NCBI GenBank assembly: GCA_018399495.1
Contig: JAGYOG010000024.1
Location: 1-40,067, forward strand
DNA: 40,067 bases
Reading direction: 5' to 3'
DNA from: Sphaerochaeta sp.
Lineage (GTDB): Bacteria > Spirochaetota > Spirochaetia > Sphaerochaetales > Sphaerochaetaceae
Shown here: in pieces, positions 26,900 to 35,425 of the stretch
Numbering within the stretch: position 1 is the stretch's first letter
Layout: each line of letters opens with the position of its first letter
Program-made: the position numbers and the translations under genes
Notes under the pieces: generated by a model
Databases searched by the model: none
Told to the model about the DNA's origin: nothing
The model's input: the letters and a program-made list of their open reading frames with translations, nothing else

Positions 26900-27600
26900 G
26901 TACCACACTCCAAGAATTGTCGTTAGGAATTACTAGAGCTCTGTATACTCTTTACAGATCCATACGCTTTCTTCACATCATACTTCCTGCGTTCTTACGC
27001 AGCTTCCTCTCGATAATTGTAGGGATATCAACTCCAATGGAATCTGCAAATAACACGGGAGTAGATGAGAATATCTGCCAGTTCTCTTCCATCTGTTTCT
27101 GCTTCTTTCTTAGTATGCATGACCACCAGACCACTGGAAGCATTCCAGTAGTTCAGAGGATCTCTCTAGGCTAAGAGAAATCGCCAAGTCCTTGGGAGAG
27201 TGAAACTGCTTCCCAGTTACGCATCCCGGAAAGGCAAGGATATCGGCAATGGGGAGTGATCGTTCACGGAAAATGCTGCCCTTCCCTTTCTTCAAGATAA
27301 GAACGGGAAACCCCCAAAGGTAGTACAAAGCTGTTCCAGAAATTCAGAAGAAGGAGCTCCAATTATTCTCTGGTATGCCTCTTCTTCCAATCCAAGTCTC
27401 TCAGCCATCTGAGCATCATCAAAGTGAAGTAGGTTCTGAATATGGTGTATGTGTTCCTGTAGTGTTTTTCTTCGGCCTTGGTTTGTCCTTCTGGGGTATA
27501 GTGAGCATGGAATGGGATTGCTTTGGAAAGCAAAGATACATGAGAACTTGCCTTGCGCATGCGCAGCATTTTTAGTTCTTTCATACTCCAATTGTGCATC
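26900..27600 (-). pseudogene. HTH plus MazG-like nucleotide pyrophosphohydrolase, decayed
   Basis: The first part (minus strand from about 27600) gives an XRE-like HTH: DDAQMAERLGLEEEAYQRII and FLEQLCTTFG. Then follows a MazG-like (all-alpha NTP pyrophosphohydrolase) region: KQFHSPKDLAISLSLE, SSELLECFQWSG, ADSIGVDIPTIIERKLRKNA and KYDVKKAYGSVKS. The metal-binding EXXE-type residues are partly blurred by errors. Frameshifts occur near 27300, 27175, 27080 and 26995. It sits just upstream of the DUF2075 relic on the same strand, so HTH, MazG and DUF2075 formed one operon. Whether HTH and MazG were one or two genes is unclear. Confidence 0.7.
27480..27534. repeat. Dispersed 55-bp repeat, copy A
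   Basis: GGTTTGTCCTTCTGGGGTAT and the following 35 bases recur at 29474-29527 with three substitutions or indels. Read on the minus strand it codes for the N-terminal peptide (P)FHAHYTPEGQT of the HTH/MazG relic. Confidence 0.8.
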
Positions 27601-28104
27601 GAATGATAATGTGGTACAAAACTACAAGGTGATTTGGCAGTTAAACAGGAGAAAAGTTCTTATATGGTTAGTTCAAAGGCATAAGGAACCTATTTCGCTG
27701 GATTAGACTCCAAAACTCATGTTTCTTTTTGTGAAAAAGTCAAAATGACTATTACCACTTTATCCCAAATTCATACGGATGCTATTCAATCAGTCTTCAT
27801 GATGATCAGATAGCACTATAACAAAACATATCATCATTGAAGAAAAGGGAAAATCGCCGTTTTCCTCATATGTAACCATTGGATAAAAACAACAAGACTT
27901 GTGCAATATCAAATTAAAGAAAGAGATGAATTCAGTAAGCTAGAAATGACAATTAAGAGAGAATGAACACCTGGTAGAAGTGATAATGAATTGATTACAA
28001 AGGTCATAAAGGATTCCCTTTATAGCATTCGCAGTGCTCCCATACCTGTACTGACCCAGTATTTCTTGAAAAACTGGATCAAATAAGAAAATAAGATAGA
28101 GAGT
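27601..28104. other. AT-rich stretch without recognisable genes
   Basis: No open frame here has a ribosome binding site or family resemblance. It should contain the ancestral promoter of the HTH/MazG operon at its left end. A GTAACCATTGGATAA sequence near 27873 resembles the TIGY-coding start of DUF488 but the similarity is too short to call. Confidence 0.4.
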
Positions 28105-28545
28105 TCACCAAGAGCTTCCTATTAACCATTGGATACGAGGTTGTCCATAGATCGTTTTATACAGTTGCTTTATACTTCAGAATGTTAAATATTTAGTCGA
28201 TGTAAGAAAGAACCCCTTCTCGATGAGGCCTGAGTATAGGAAAGCGAGATTATTGACTGTATTACAGGAAGCTGATATCAGCTATCTGCATATACCCGAG
28301 GTTGGAATTTCTTCTACATTGAGAAAAGAATTTCCTCCTTCTGAGCAAAAAGCGCAATTATTTGAACTGTACTCCAAACATACACTACCTCATTGTGAAG
28401 AGCACGCTGAAGCAATAGCGGGCTTATTGCTAAAGTAAATGTAGCCCTAATGTGTTATGAAAAATCCTAGAGACTGCCATAGAATGTTGTTTGCAGAGTA
28501 TTGCAAGAAAAAACAACCATCTATCCCTAGGATAATTCATATCAG
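28105..28545 (+). pseudogene. DUF488 family protein, decayed
   Basis: Three frames together give FLLTIGYE, SIDRFIQLLYTSE, YLVDVRKNPFSMRPEYRKAR, ADISYLHIPEVG and later PRDCHRMLFAEYCKKK. TIGY near the N-terminus, DVR, the H-x-P-E-x-G stretch and CHR near the C-terminus are the DUF488 landmarks. Two or three frameshifts break it (near 28150, 28190 and 28440). The biochemical function of DUF488 is not established. The gene after it is its frequent neighbour. Confidence 0.75.
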
Positions 28546-28556
28546 AGGAGATACAT

Positions 28557-29385
28557 TTGAAAAGGAAACTATTCATTACAGTCCTTACATACCCAAACCC
28601 TCCCATAAATATATTGAGACTGTATGTGAGCAGGGTTAACAGAATCTGGAGATTGGATTCGTGTCTATCCAATAAAGCTAAGAATGCTTTGATACAAAAA
28701 TTCAGGAAATATGGTTGGTATATCCTCGATATTGAACCGAGGGACAGGTTAGGATAATCTGGCAGAACCCTATTATTGTATTATTCTCCGGGAGAATGTA
28801 TTGGAGCATATTGGTCCAGACAACAATTGAAAGCGCGAAAGAAATATGTCTTAAGAACGTTTTCTATAATTTTAAAAATTTGGAAACCGCCTCAGACACT
28901 CAACGGAAAGATTTCATCGCTTGCTACATTCAAGCCTAAAGAACTTGTTGATTTTATTGCAGAACCTAAAAATTGCCAGAAGGAAGAAAGCAAGAAAGAA
29001 GAAATCCTATACAACCTCAGAATGCAAGGTGATCTGATCAATCAGGATATTCCTGAATATTGGGAGATGGCTCAATCTATTCCATTTACCTTCTATTATA
29101 AATCTAAAGATGACTCGGGTGATATCTACAAATTAATGATTGAAGATTGGGAAATTATGATGCTTTATCGCAATTGCATCAAATATGGAAAGGAAAAAGC
29201 CTTGCATGATATTAAAAAGAAATACCTTGAAGACTTTCGAAAGAGGGATATCTATTTCTTTCTTTGAACTCGTAGAGAAGCACACATGCGTAGGTGGAAA
29301 AATCCATTTTCCATAATTGGCGTATTTTATCCTCCTATAGAAATTCAAATCCAGAATTTGGATTTCTCTGTTCCTGCCAAATAAC
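28557..29385 (+). pseudogene. DUF488-associated hypothetical protein, decayed
   Basis: The beginning reads MKRKLFITVLTYPNP and, in the next frame, SHKYIETVCEAGLTESGDW-like sequence with WIRVYPIKLR. The long C-terminal frame has IEDWEIMMLYRNCIKYGKEK and KYLEDFRKRDIYFFL. A TGA replaces the next codon, then RREAHMRRWKNPFSIIGVFY continues to TAA 29383. This pattern matches a conserved protein often encoded next to DUF488; its function is unknown. It overlaps the end of the DUF488 relic. Confidence 0.65.
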
Positions 29386-29473
29386 CCTGGGAATAATTTT
29401 TCAAGACTAAGCACGTCAATGACGTGTCAGTTTATTGAGTATTAGAATAGATCCCTCTAATAACGTTTTCATC

Positions 29474-29527
29474 GGTTTGTCCTTCTGGGGTATAGTAGCA
29501 TGGAATAGGATTGCTTTGGAAAACAAA
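29474..29527. repeat. Dispersed 55-bp repeat, copy B
   Basis: It matches 27480-27534. About 75 bases of the HTH/MazG gene start are preserved here (minus strand YTPEGQTDENVIRG), ending where the HNH endonuclease region begins. An eight-C run follows at 29539-29546. Confidence 0.8.
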
Positions 29528-29565
29528 CATTGACGATTCCCCCCCCTTGGTCGTATCCTGGGCAC

Positions 29566-30495
29566 ATGGCAGAGCAGCTCTCAAACCGAATTTCTCAGAA
29601 ATTGATTTCCCACCTGGCAATCGGGAGTCATTACGTGCTCCAAGACATTGCTGATCTGATGGAGATGAACATTGCTGCAACAATGCGTAAGGGAGTCCTT
29701 TCAAGAACCGGTGAGAACGCTATTGTATTGCTGATTAACTTGAAGAAAGAGAGCTATGCCACCCCGTATGTTGACCATATCGACAACGATGTTCTCTACT
29801 GGGAAGGCCAGCTTAAGCAACGGTTTGTCGAGAATCGGATGAATACCGGAGAATACGAAATATTCGTATTTGTCAGGGATCGGGTAAAAACTCCCTTCAC
29901 CTACTACGGTCGTGCTCTCCCAATCGCGAGTCAGTATTTTGCTCCGGGGAAACCCTGTAAAACAAAGTTCAGTCTGTATGAATATGCTCTAACTTTCAAT
30001 TACCAAGATAAGGAAGAATCATTAGATCAGGAACATCCCTATAGCATTGATCAGGGAGGTATCCCTACCACACGCATAGGGACAACCATCCAGAGAACCG
30101 TGCAGCATACCTATCGCAAACAAGCACTTGAACTCTGGAATAACAGTTGTGCTGTACTAGGAGTAGACAAACCAAAGATATTGGTTGCAAGTCATATCAA
30201 ACCATGGAGAGTTGCAGATGATCATGAGCGAATTGACCCTAAAAACGCCCTCATACTCTCACCTCTGTACGATAAACTCTTCGACTTGGGAATGATTTCA
30301 TTCAACCCTTCCAGTGGAACCATACAACTCTCAGGTCAACTTGATGATAACGATTATGACCGCCTCGGCATTGATGACTCAAAGCACCTAAGTATGATTC
30401 CTGATGGAACTGAGAAATATCTAAGCTATCACAACAAATATGTATATAACTTCTCTCCCCTCTTTGAAACAGAAATTGAATTGCTTACCTATTAG
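29566..30495 (+). CDS. HNH endonuclease (HNH_2 type)
   Basis: The C-terminal half is an HNH_2 nuclease domain of the kind found in stand-alone restriction-like enzymes: YRKQALELWNNSCAV, ILVASHIKPW with the metal-site histidine, then IDPKNALILSPLYDKLFDLG. The N-terminal half (about 140 residues) has a winged-helix-like start (LQDIADLMEMNIAATMRKGV) and a region common to this group (LYWEGQLKQRFVENRM). The frame extends to a TTG at 29530, but ATG 29566 is the first methionine; neither has a good ribosome binding site. It is intact in a decayed neighbourhood, so it may be a later arrival. Cleavage of modified or foreign DNA is an inference. Confidence 0.8.
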   Translation: MAEQLSNRISQKLISHLAIGSHYVLQDIADLMEMNIAATMRKGVLSRTGENAIVLLINLKKESYATPYVDHIDNDVLYWEGQLKQRFVENRMNTGEYEIFVFVRDRVKTPFTYYGRALPIASQYFAPGKPCKTKFSLYEYALTFNYQDKEESLDQEHPYSIDQGGIPTTRIGTTIQRTVQHTYRKQALELWNNSCAVLGVDKPKILVASHIKPWRVADDHERIDPKNALILSPLYDKLFDLGMISFNPSSGTIQLSGQLDDNDYDRLGIDDSKHLSMIPDGTEKYLSYHNKYVYNFSPLFETEIELLTY

Positions 30496-30555
30496 ATCCT
30501 TTCCCTTGCCTTCTCAACATATCCTACCTATACTATGGACATTAGGAGGACATCC

Positions 30556-31035
30556 ATGGACTTATTTGAAGTAGCAATCAAACTGGAACAAGAAGGTATT
30601 CAGTTCTATACTGACCTTGCAAAAAAGGCACCAAGTGAAGGTTTTGCAAACATCTTCAAGATGCTCGCTGATGACGAAAAAAAACATGAAAGTTATTTCC
30701 GTGCCCTACAGAAGAAGAGTGCACCGGCAAGTGTGGACACCACGGTAATAGAAGCAGCAAAGAAAGTCTTCAAGGCCTTCGACCCGGACTCCTTCCCCTC
30801 TGCAACTGATCAGATTCCTGCCTATGAAGAGGCCCTGGCGATAGAGAAGAAGAGTATAGATTTCTATAAAGAACAACTTCCACTCGTAACTGATGAAGAG
30901 ACGAAGAAAGCTCTCTCGCTCATTCTCGCAGAAGAAAAACGCCACTATGAGGTACTTAAAGAAATGCTCAAACTCATTACCCGCCCACACCGTTGGGTAG
31001 AAGACGCTGAGTTTGGCGTACGTGAAGACTACTAA
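30556..31035 (+). CDS. Rubrerythrin-type ferritin-like protein
   Basis: This is a four-helix ferritin-like protein with two repeated diiron motifs: E-x-x-Y at EQEGIQFY and DDEKKHESYF in the first half, and EKKSIDFY and AEEKRHYEVL in the second. It lacks the rubredoxin tail of classical rubrerythrin, so it is an erythrin-like, probably peroxide-scavenging or iron-binding protein of anaerobes. An upstream ATG at 30535 is not used by the strong AGGAGG at 30544-30549, which fits ATG 30556 (159 residues). Its stop overlaps the stop of the convergent EAL gene in CTAA. Confidence 0.88.
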   Translation: MDLFEVAIKLEQEGIQFYTDLAKKAPSEGFANIFKMLADDEKKHESYFRALQKKSAPASVDTTVIEAAKKVFKAFDPDSFPSATDQIPAYEEALAIEKKSIDFYKEQLPLVTDEETKKALSLILAEEKRHYEVLKEMLKLITRPHRWVEDAEFGVREDY

Positions 31036-33449
31036 GTACGATTCGTTTGCTTGAGTAATGCCAACGCATCTTGAACGTCCAGGGGTTTACTGAATAGGAA
31101 CCCCTGGATTTTATCGCATTGATACTTCTTCAAGTAGCTATGCTGATTCTCATGCTCAACACCCTCGGCAATTACAGTGTGTCCTAGTTTATGGGCCAAT
31201 GAAATGATTTCTGCAGTAATTGCTTCCTTCTCTTGCAGCACTTCAAGCTTGTCTATAAACGCCTTATCTATCTTCAGACAATTTACATTCAGCTCACGCT
31301 CTCGGGACAACGTTGAATAACCCGTGCCAAAATCATCGATTGAAATCGACATTCCTTGTTGCTGGAGATGGAAAAACAAGTCATTCACTTCTTGGAACTT
31401 GGAAATAAACACTGACTCAGTCACCTCCAAGGTGATATTCATAGGGTTTACCTTATTCTGTTCAACAGCTTCCATCAGAGAAGGTAGAAAGTCCTTACGC
31501 ATCAACTGAATCGCAGAAATATTGATCGAAACACCAACACTTGAAAACCCCTCTTTCTCTATCAGTGAAAGGAATTTCAATGCATTGTGTATTATGATCT
31601 TACCAAGCGGGACAATGAGCTTGGCCTTCTCTGCAACCTCAATAAACTCGGAAGGAGAGGCTCTGCCTAAAATGGGGCTCTTCATCCTAGAAAGAGCCTC
31701 AAAGCCAGAAATTGTTTGTGTCTTTACATCCCAAATCGGTTGAAACTGAAGGTAAAAGGAGGAAGAGGCAGGAGTCTTTACCTGCACAGCAAGCTCTCTC
31801 TCGATGGTTGTACGCCTTCTCATTGCCTGCTGCATCGCCTCATCAAAGACACAAACCTCATGCCCAGCATCAAAATCTGACAACCCTTGCTCAGAGGCAA
31901 TCAAAAGATTGGTTAGACTCTCCTCAACAGGAGCATCAGAAAGCTCTATCAGCCCAATACCCCAACCTACCCGCTCCTCGCGAAGCAAGGAAGCAACCTT
32001 CTTGGAGACCATTCTCCCGAAAGAGAGCAAAGTAGCAGAATCAGCAGGCTCTTTGATGAAAAATATCAACTGGTACTCATAAGAACTGAATAATACATGC
32101 TCTGAATCACTAAAAGAACGAAGTACAGAGGCTACACGCTTCACTAAATTCCTGCTGTAGAGAAATCCATGAGCCATACTCAACGCATGGACCGCAGTCA
32201 AGTTTACCGCAAGCAAAGCGTGCCCGCCTTTCTTTTTCTCTTCCTCCAAGAAAGAGACCAAGAATCTTCTATTGGGCAAATCTGTCCACTCATCATGGTT
32301 GTGATAATAGGAAAGAATCAACTCATCCTGTTTCCTATCAGATATATCGAACAGCATTCCCTCTATCGAAACAATATCCCCTTTTTCATTGGTTATCCCT
32401 TTACCAGTATCATACACCCATTTCTTCTCTCCATCCTTGGTGGTTATCTCATATTCCTGAATAAAGGGAGTGTCGCTATAGACGATTGAGTTCCATTCCT
32501 CTTTTACTTTATCACGATGACTGGGGGCGATTACCTCATTGAAAGAAATAACCTTGTTTCCTATCAGTTCTTCAGGCAAGTAGCCAGTAAGCTCCTTACA
32601 ACCTGAAGAGACAAACTGCATTGTCCAGCTCTCATCAAAAAAACAGCGGTAGGCCATCCCAGGCAACTGGGAGAAATAGGAATTGATGATTCGCTCCCGC
32701 TCCCGAAGTGAGGATTCCAGCTGCTTTTGCTCAGAGATATCCTTAATAATTCCAAGATAGTCTTCAACATCAGGACGATCAGTATAGAGCCGTGAAACTG
32801 ACATATTCACCCAAACAAGAGACCCCTCAGGCTTAATAAACCGTTTCTCAATCTCATATCCGGTAATCTCATGCCTTGAGAAACGCTCATAGTAGGCCAT
32901 CTCCTTTTCAAGATCCTCAGGATGAGTGAGTAGTTTCCAGTCGACAGTCATAAGCTCTTCTTTAGTACGGCCCATGATATCTAAAAGAATGGAATTGGCC
33001 TTGACCATTTCCATGTGGTCTGCATCAGTACCACTGTACACAGCTATGCCTAAAGGAGCTTGCCAGAGCAAACTGTCAAACAAGAGATTTTCTTCTTCTT
33101 CCATGAGGCTATTGGCAAGCAGTCCCACTCGGATGTTCAATAATTCAGGAGAGTATGGCCTACGGAGATAGTCTGAAGCTCCCAAAGCCAACACATCTCG
33201 CTCTTCCTCCACTGTATTGTTGTTGCTGAGAACAATACTGAGGACTGGGTACTGGGCAAGTTTTTGCAATAGAGGAATTCTGGAAGAGAGATCAAGGAGT
33301 ACTATGCAGATTGAGGGATGCTCTTGTATGCGCGCAATAGCTTCTGCCTCATCAGAGGCAAACCAAAGCTCAGCCGAGCTAAGACTATTCTGTATTGTTG
33401 CAGATTCTTCTCTAGAAACACCTACAACAAGTACACCAACCTGCACCAT
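31032..33449 (-). CDS. Receiver-PAS-PAS-GGDEF-EAL protein (c-di-GMP phosphodiesterase)
   Basis: The 805-residue protein has a receiver-like domain (about 1-120), two PAS domains (125-375), a GGDEF-like domain (380-535) and an EAL domain (545-800). The EAL part keeps its catalytic set: FEALSR, INISAIQL, EVTES, IDDFGTGYS, KIDKAFID, EGVE and QGFLFSKPL, so it should hydrolyse c-di-GMP. The GGDEF motif is replaced by SSYEY, meaning no cyclase activity. The receiver keeps D53 but lacks the acidic pair, and the usual K is R (LRRPYSP), so it is probably not phosphorylated normally. ATG 33449 is chosen because AGGAG lies four bases upstream. It lies convergent to the rubrerythrin gene. Confidence 0.9.
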   Translation of the reverse strand: MVQVGVLVVGVSREESATIQNSLSSAELWFASDEAEAIARIQEHPSICIVLLDLSSRIPLLQKLAQYPVLSIVLSNNNTVEEERDVLALGASDYLRRPYSPELLNIRVGLLANSLMEEEENLLFDSLLWQAPLGIAVYSGTDADHMEMVKANSILLDIMGRTKEELMTVDWKLLTHPEDLEKEMAYYERFSRHEITGYEIEKRFIKPEGSLVWVNMSVSRLYTDRPDVEDYLGIIKDISEQKQLESSLRERERIINSYFSQLPGMAYRCFFDESWTMQFVSSGCKELTGYLPEELIGNKVISFNEVIAPSHRDKVKEEWNSIVYSDTPFIQEYEITTKDGEKKWVYDTGKGITNEKGDIVSIEGMLFDISDRKQDELILSYYHNHDEWTDLPNRRFLVSFLEEEKKKGGHALLAVNLTAVHALSMAHGFLYSRNLVKRVASVLRSFSDSEHVLFSSYEYQLIFFIKEPADSATLLSFGRMVSKKVASLLREERVGWGIGLIELSDAPVEESLTNLLIASEQGLSDFDAGHEVCVFDEAMQQAMRRRTTIERELAVQVKTPASSSFYLQFQPIWDVKTQTISGFEALSRMKSPILGRASPSEFIEVAEKAKLIVPLGKIIIHNALKFLSLIEKEGFSSVGVSINISAIQLMRKDFLPSLMEAVEQNKVNPMNITLEVTESVFISKFQEVNDLFFHLQQQGMSISIDDFGTGYSTLSRERELNVNCLKIDKAFIDKLEVLQEKEAITAEIISLAHKLGHTVIAEGVEHENQHSYLKKYQCDKIQGFLFSKPLDVQDALALLKQTNRT

Positions 33450-33592
33450 CACACTCCTGTATTCAAAATGTAAAACGATGTCATCATCTCTAGTACATTC
33501 TGTTATTATGGAAACAGTATACAGGAGCGCTGTTACTCACACAATGTGAAAAACAAAACAAATTCTGACAAATTTACTATGCTAATACACCA

Positions 33593-34724
33593 TTATATAG
33601 CCTTAGCTGTTGCTGCCTTGATATCTTGGGTATTGAATGCATCGCGGTCGAACTCACCAAGCGAATTTGCAACAACCACTGAGGTCGTCAGGTCCCCGGT
33701 CACATTCGTCATAGTCCTAAACATATCCACCAGGAAATCGACACCGGCAACCAGCCCTACCGCCTCAACTGGAAGCCCCACAGTCGTGAGCGTGATAATG
33801 GTAAATGCAGTTGCGCCCATAGGAACAGCAGCACTACCCAGACTTGCAAATATGGAAACCACCACGATCAGAACATATTGAGAGAGTACAAGTTCAATTC
33901 CAAAGGCATTTGCTGCAAACACTGCTACCATGGCAGGAAAGATACCTCCACAGGCGTCCATGTTCATCACAGCACCAAGAGGACCTACGAAGTTCGCCAC
34001 CCTTGAATTAACCTTCAACCTATCGGTCATGGTATTGATCGTCATTGTCAGAGAACCCAGACTTGATCGGCTGGAGAATGCAAGCAACATCGCTGGGCTT
34101 GCTGCCTTGAAAAACCTCAGGGGATTGATCTTGGCCGAGAACGTAAGCAAACCACCATATACCAGCCCAATCTGGAGCAAGCAAGCAATTACCACTGCCA
34201 ACACAAACAATCCAAGCTGAGCTACTGCTGCCAGTCCTGTATTAGAGAGCCAGTATGAGGTAAGTGCAAGTACTCCATACGGGGTCAAGCGAAGCACGAT
34301 TTTGGTCAGTTCTATTACCACCTGAAGAAAGCTCTCCAACAACTGTTCAAACGGTTTGATCGCATCGCTCTTCTTTGTCTTTACAGTAATTGCGGCAACA
34401 CCAAGGAAGACGGAGAACACGACCAGAGGAATCATCTGCATATCAGCAGCAGCGCGAACGGGATTGGAAGGAATAAAGGCCCTGAACTGTGCAAAGATAT
34501 TGCCAAGAGTATTGGGAGTCCGCTCGGCGAGCTCACCTACCATCATACCCTGGCCAACAGCAAACAGGCTCCTCACCAAAGAAAAACAGGGAAAGCCCAA
34601 AGAGAGCTCCAAGCAACAGGGATACTGATACCCGAACAGAGAATGAAAGATGCCACACCCTCTTCAGTGTTACCAATGCTGCAAGCAGTACCACGAATAG
34701 TATCAACCAAAGAACCAGTTCCAT
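33593..34724 (-). pseudogene. Cation:dicarboxylate/amino acid symporter (DAACS, TcyP-like), internal deletion
   Basis: The N-terminal frame (34724 to about 34560) reads an initial helix and LLLGALFGLSLFFFGEE. The remaining transporter continues in another frame, LFAVGQGMMVGELAERTPNT, through FSVFLGVAAI, SSRSSLGSLTMTINTM, and MNMDACGGIFPAMVAV to the end at 33593. Family members are about 460 residues; roughly 100 codons (helices 2-3) are missing at the join, and the frame changes there. The C-terminal part is otherwise intact, so the event looks recent. The substrate would have been an amino acid such as cystine or a dicarboxylate. Confidence 0.8.
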
Positions 34725-34867
34725 AAGAGCCCCCTTTTACTAATCAACTATAAATCCTATAGATTTAGTATGATATATAAGTATCATATACCTGTTAAGC
34801 ATCTCAGACATCCAAATACTTCTCTCTATGAGTATGTAAAGAAGTATCGGTTACGTCAATCTTGGTT
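34725..34867. other. Intergenic region with two hairpins
   Basis: A 7-bp hairpin (TATGATA at 34769, TATCATA at 34782) lies near the symporter start, and an 8-bp one (ATACTTCT, AGAAGTAT) lies nearer the isomerase stop. The second could end the isomerase transcript but has no T run on the minus strand. Confidence 0.4.
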
Positions 34868-35401
34868 TTACTCGACTTGAGGAGTTCTTTCGATTCTTGG
34901 GTCAGTGAAGATATCCTTCTCATCAAAACTGGGGGTGGAGAATTCAGAGACCACAGCCCCTTCACTCCCTGCCTCGAACCAATGCTTGGTATTGGGGCTT
35001 AGGGTATATTGCTCACCTGGGCGTAGTACTATCTCATGAAAGACAGTATAGGCCCCTGCTTTCTCTATGGCTTTTATGTTCTCGGAGGACTTCCCATCTA
35101 CATAGAGATAGACCTCTCCCCATCGGCAGCGGAAGGTTTCTTCCTTGCCTATGTACGACCCAAATGCCGGGTGGCGATGCTCTGGGCACCTCTGGTGGGG
35201 GAACAGTACCAATTCCTTTGCACATACTCGCTCTGTATTGAGGTAGGTAACCAACTCAAGACCGGTATGCTCGAGGTCGTTGAGGCCGAAATCAGCGACC
35301 TCAACGTTCCCTTTCTCTTCGTCGGTGAGGACGATCCCAGCCTTCTCAAAGAACATAAGCGTTCGCTTCACTGCCTCTTCATATAACTCTCTGCTGATCA
35401 T
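34868..35401 (-). CDS. D-lyxose ketol-isomerase-family cupin
   Basis: This 177-residue cupin belongs to the D-lyxose isomerase family, which interconverts D-lyxose and D-xylulose (and often D-mannose and D-fructose) in the cytoplasm. Metal ligands are the two histidines of CPEHRHP, the glutamate of GKEETFRCRWGE and the histidine of NTKHWFEAG. The family end VVSEFSTPSFDEKDIFTDPRI is complete. It begins 24 bp after the GH4 gene on the same strand, so they are one operon. Because it sits in a uronide locus, its sugar in vivo could be another ketose or uronate. Confidence 0.88.
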   Translation of the reverse strand: MISRELYEEAVKRTLMFFEKAGIVLTDEEKGNVEVADFGLNDLEHTGLELVTYLNTERVCAKELVLFPHQRCPEHRHPAFGSYIGKEETFRCRWGEVYLYVDGKSSENIKAIEKAGAYTVFHEIVLRPGEQYTLSPNTKHWFEAGSEGAVVSEFSTPSFDEKDIFTDPRIERTPQVE

Positions 35402-35425
35402 CAGTCCCCTCCTTGGATTCTATTC

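Noticed and set aside
14900-29470. Programmed frameshifting as an explanation for broken genes
   Set aside because: Breaks are many, scattered, lack slippery sequences with downstream structures, and are accompanied by deletions.
29432-29704. Minus-strand 90-codon ORF overlapping the HNH gene start
   Set aside because: Its first part is antisense to the HNH gene and only the end matches the HTH/MazG relic; it is not a gene.
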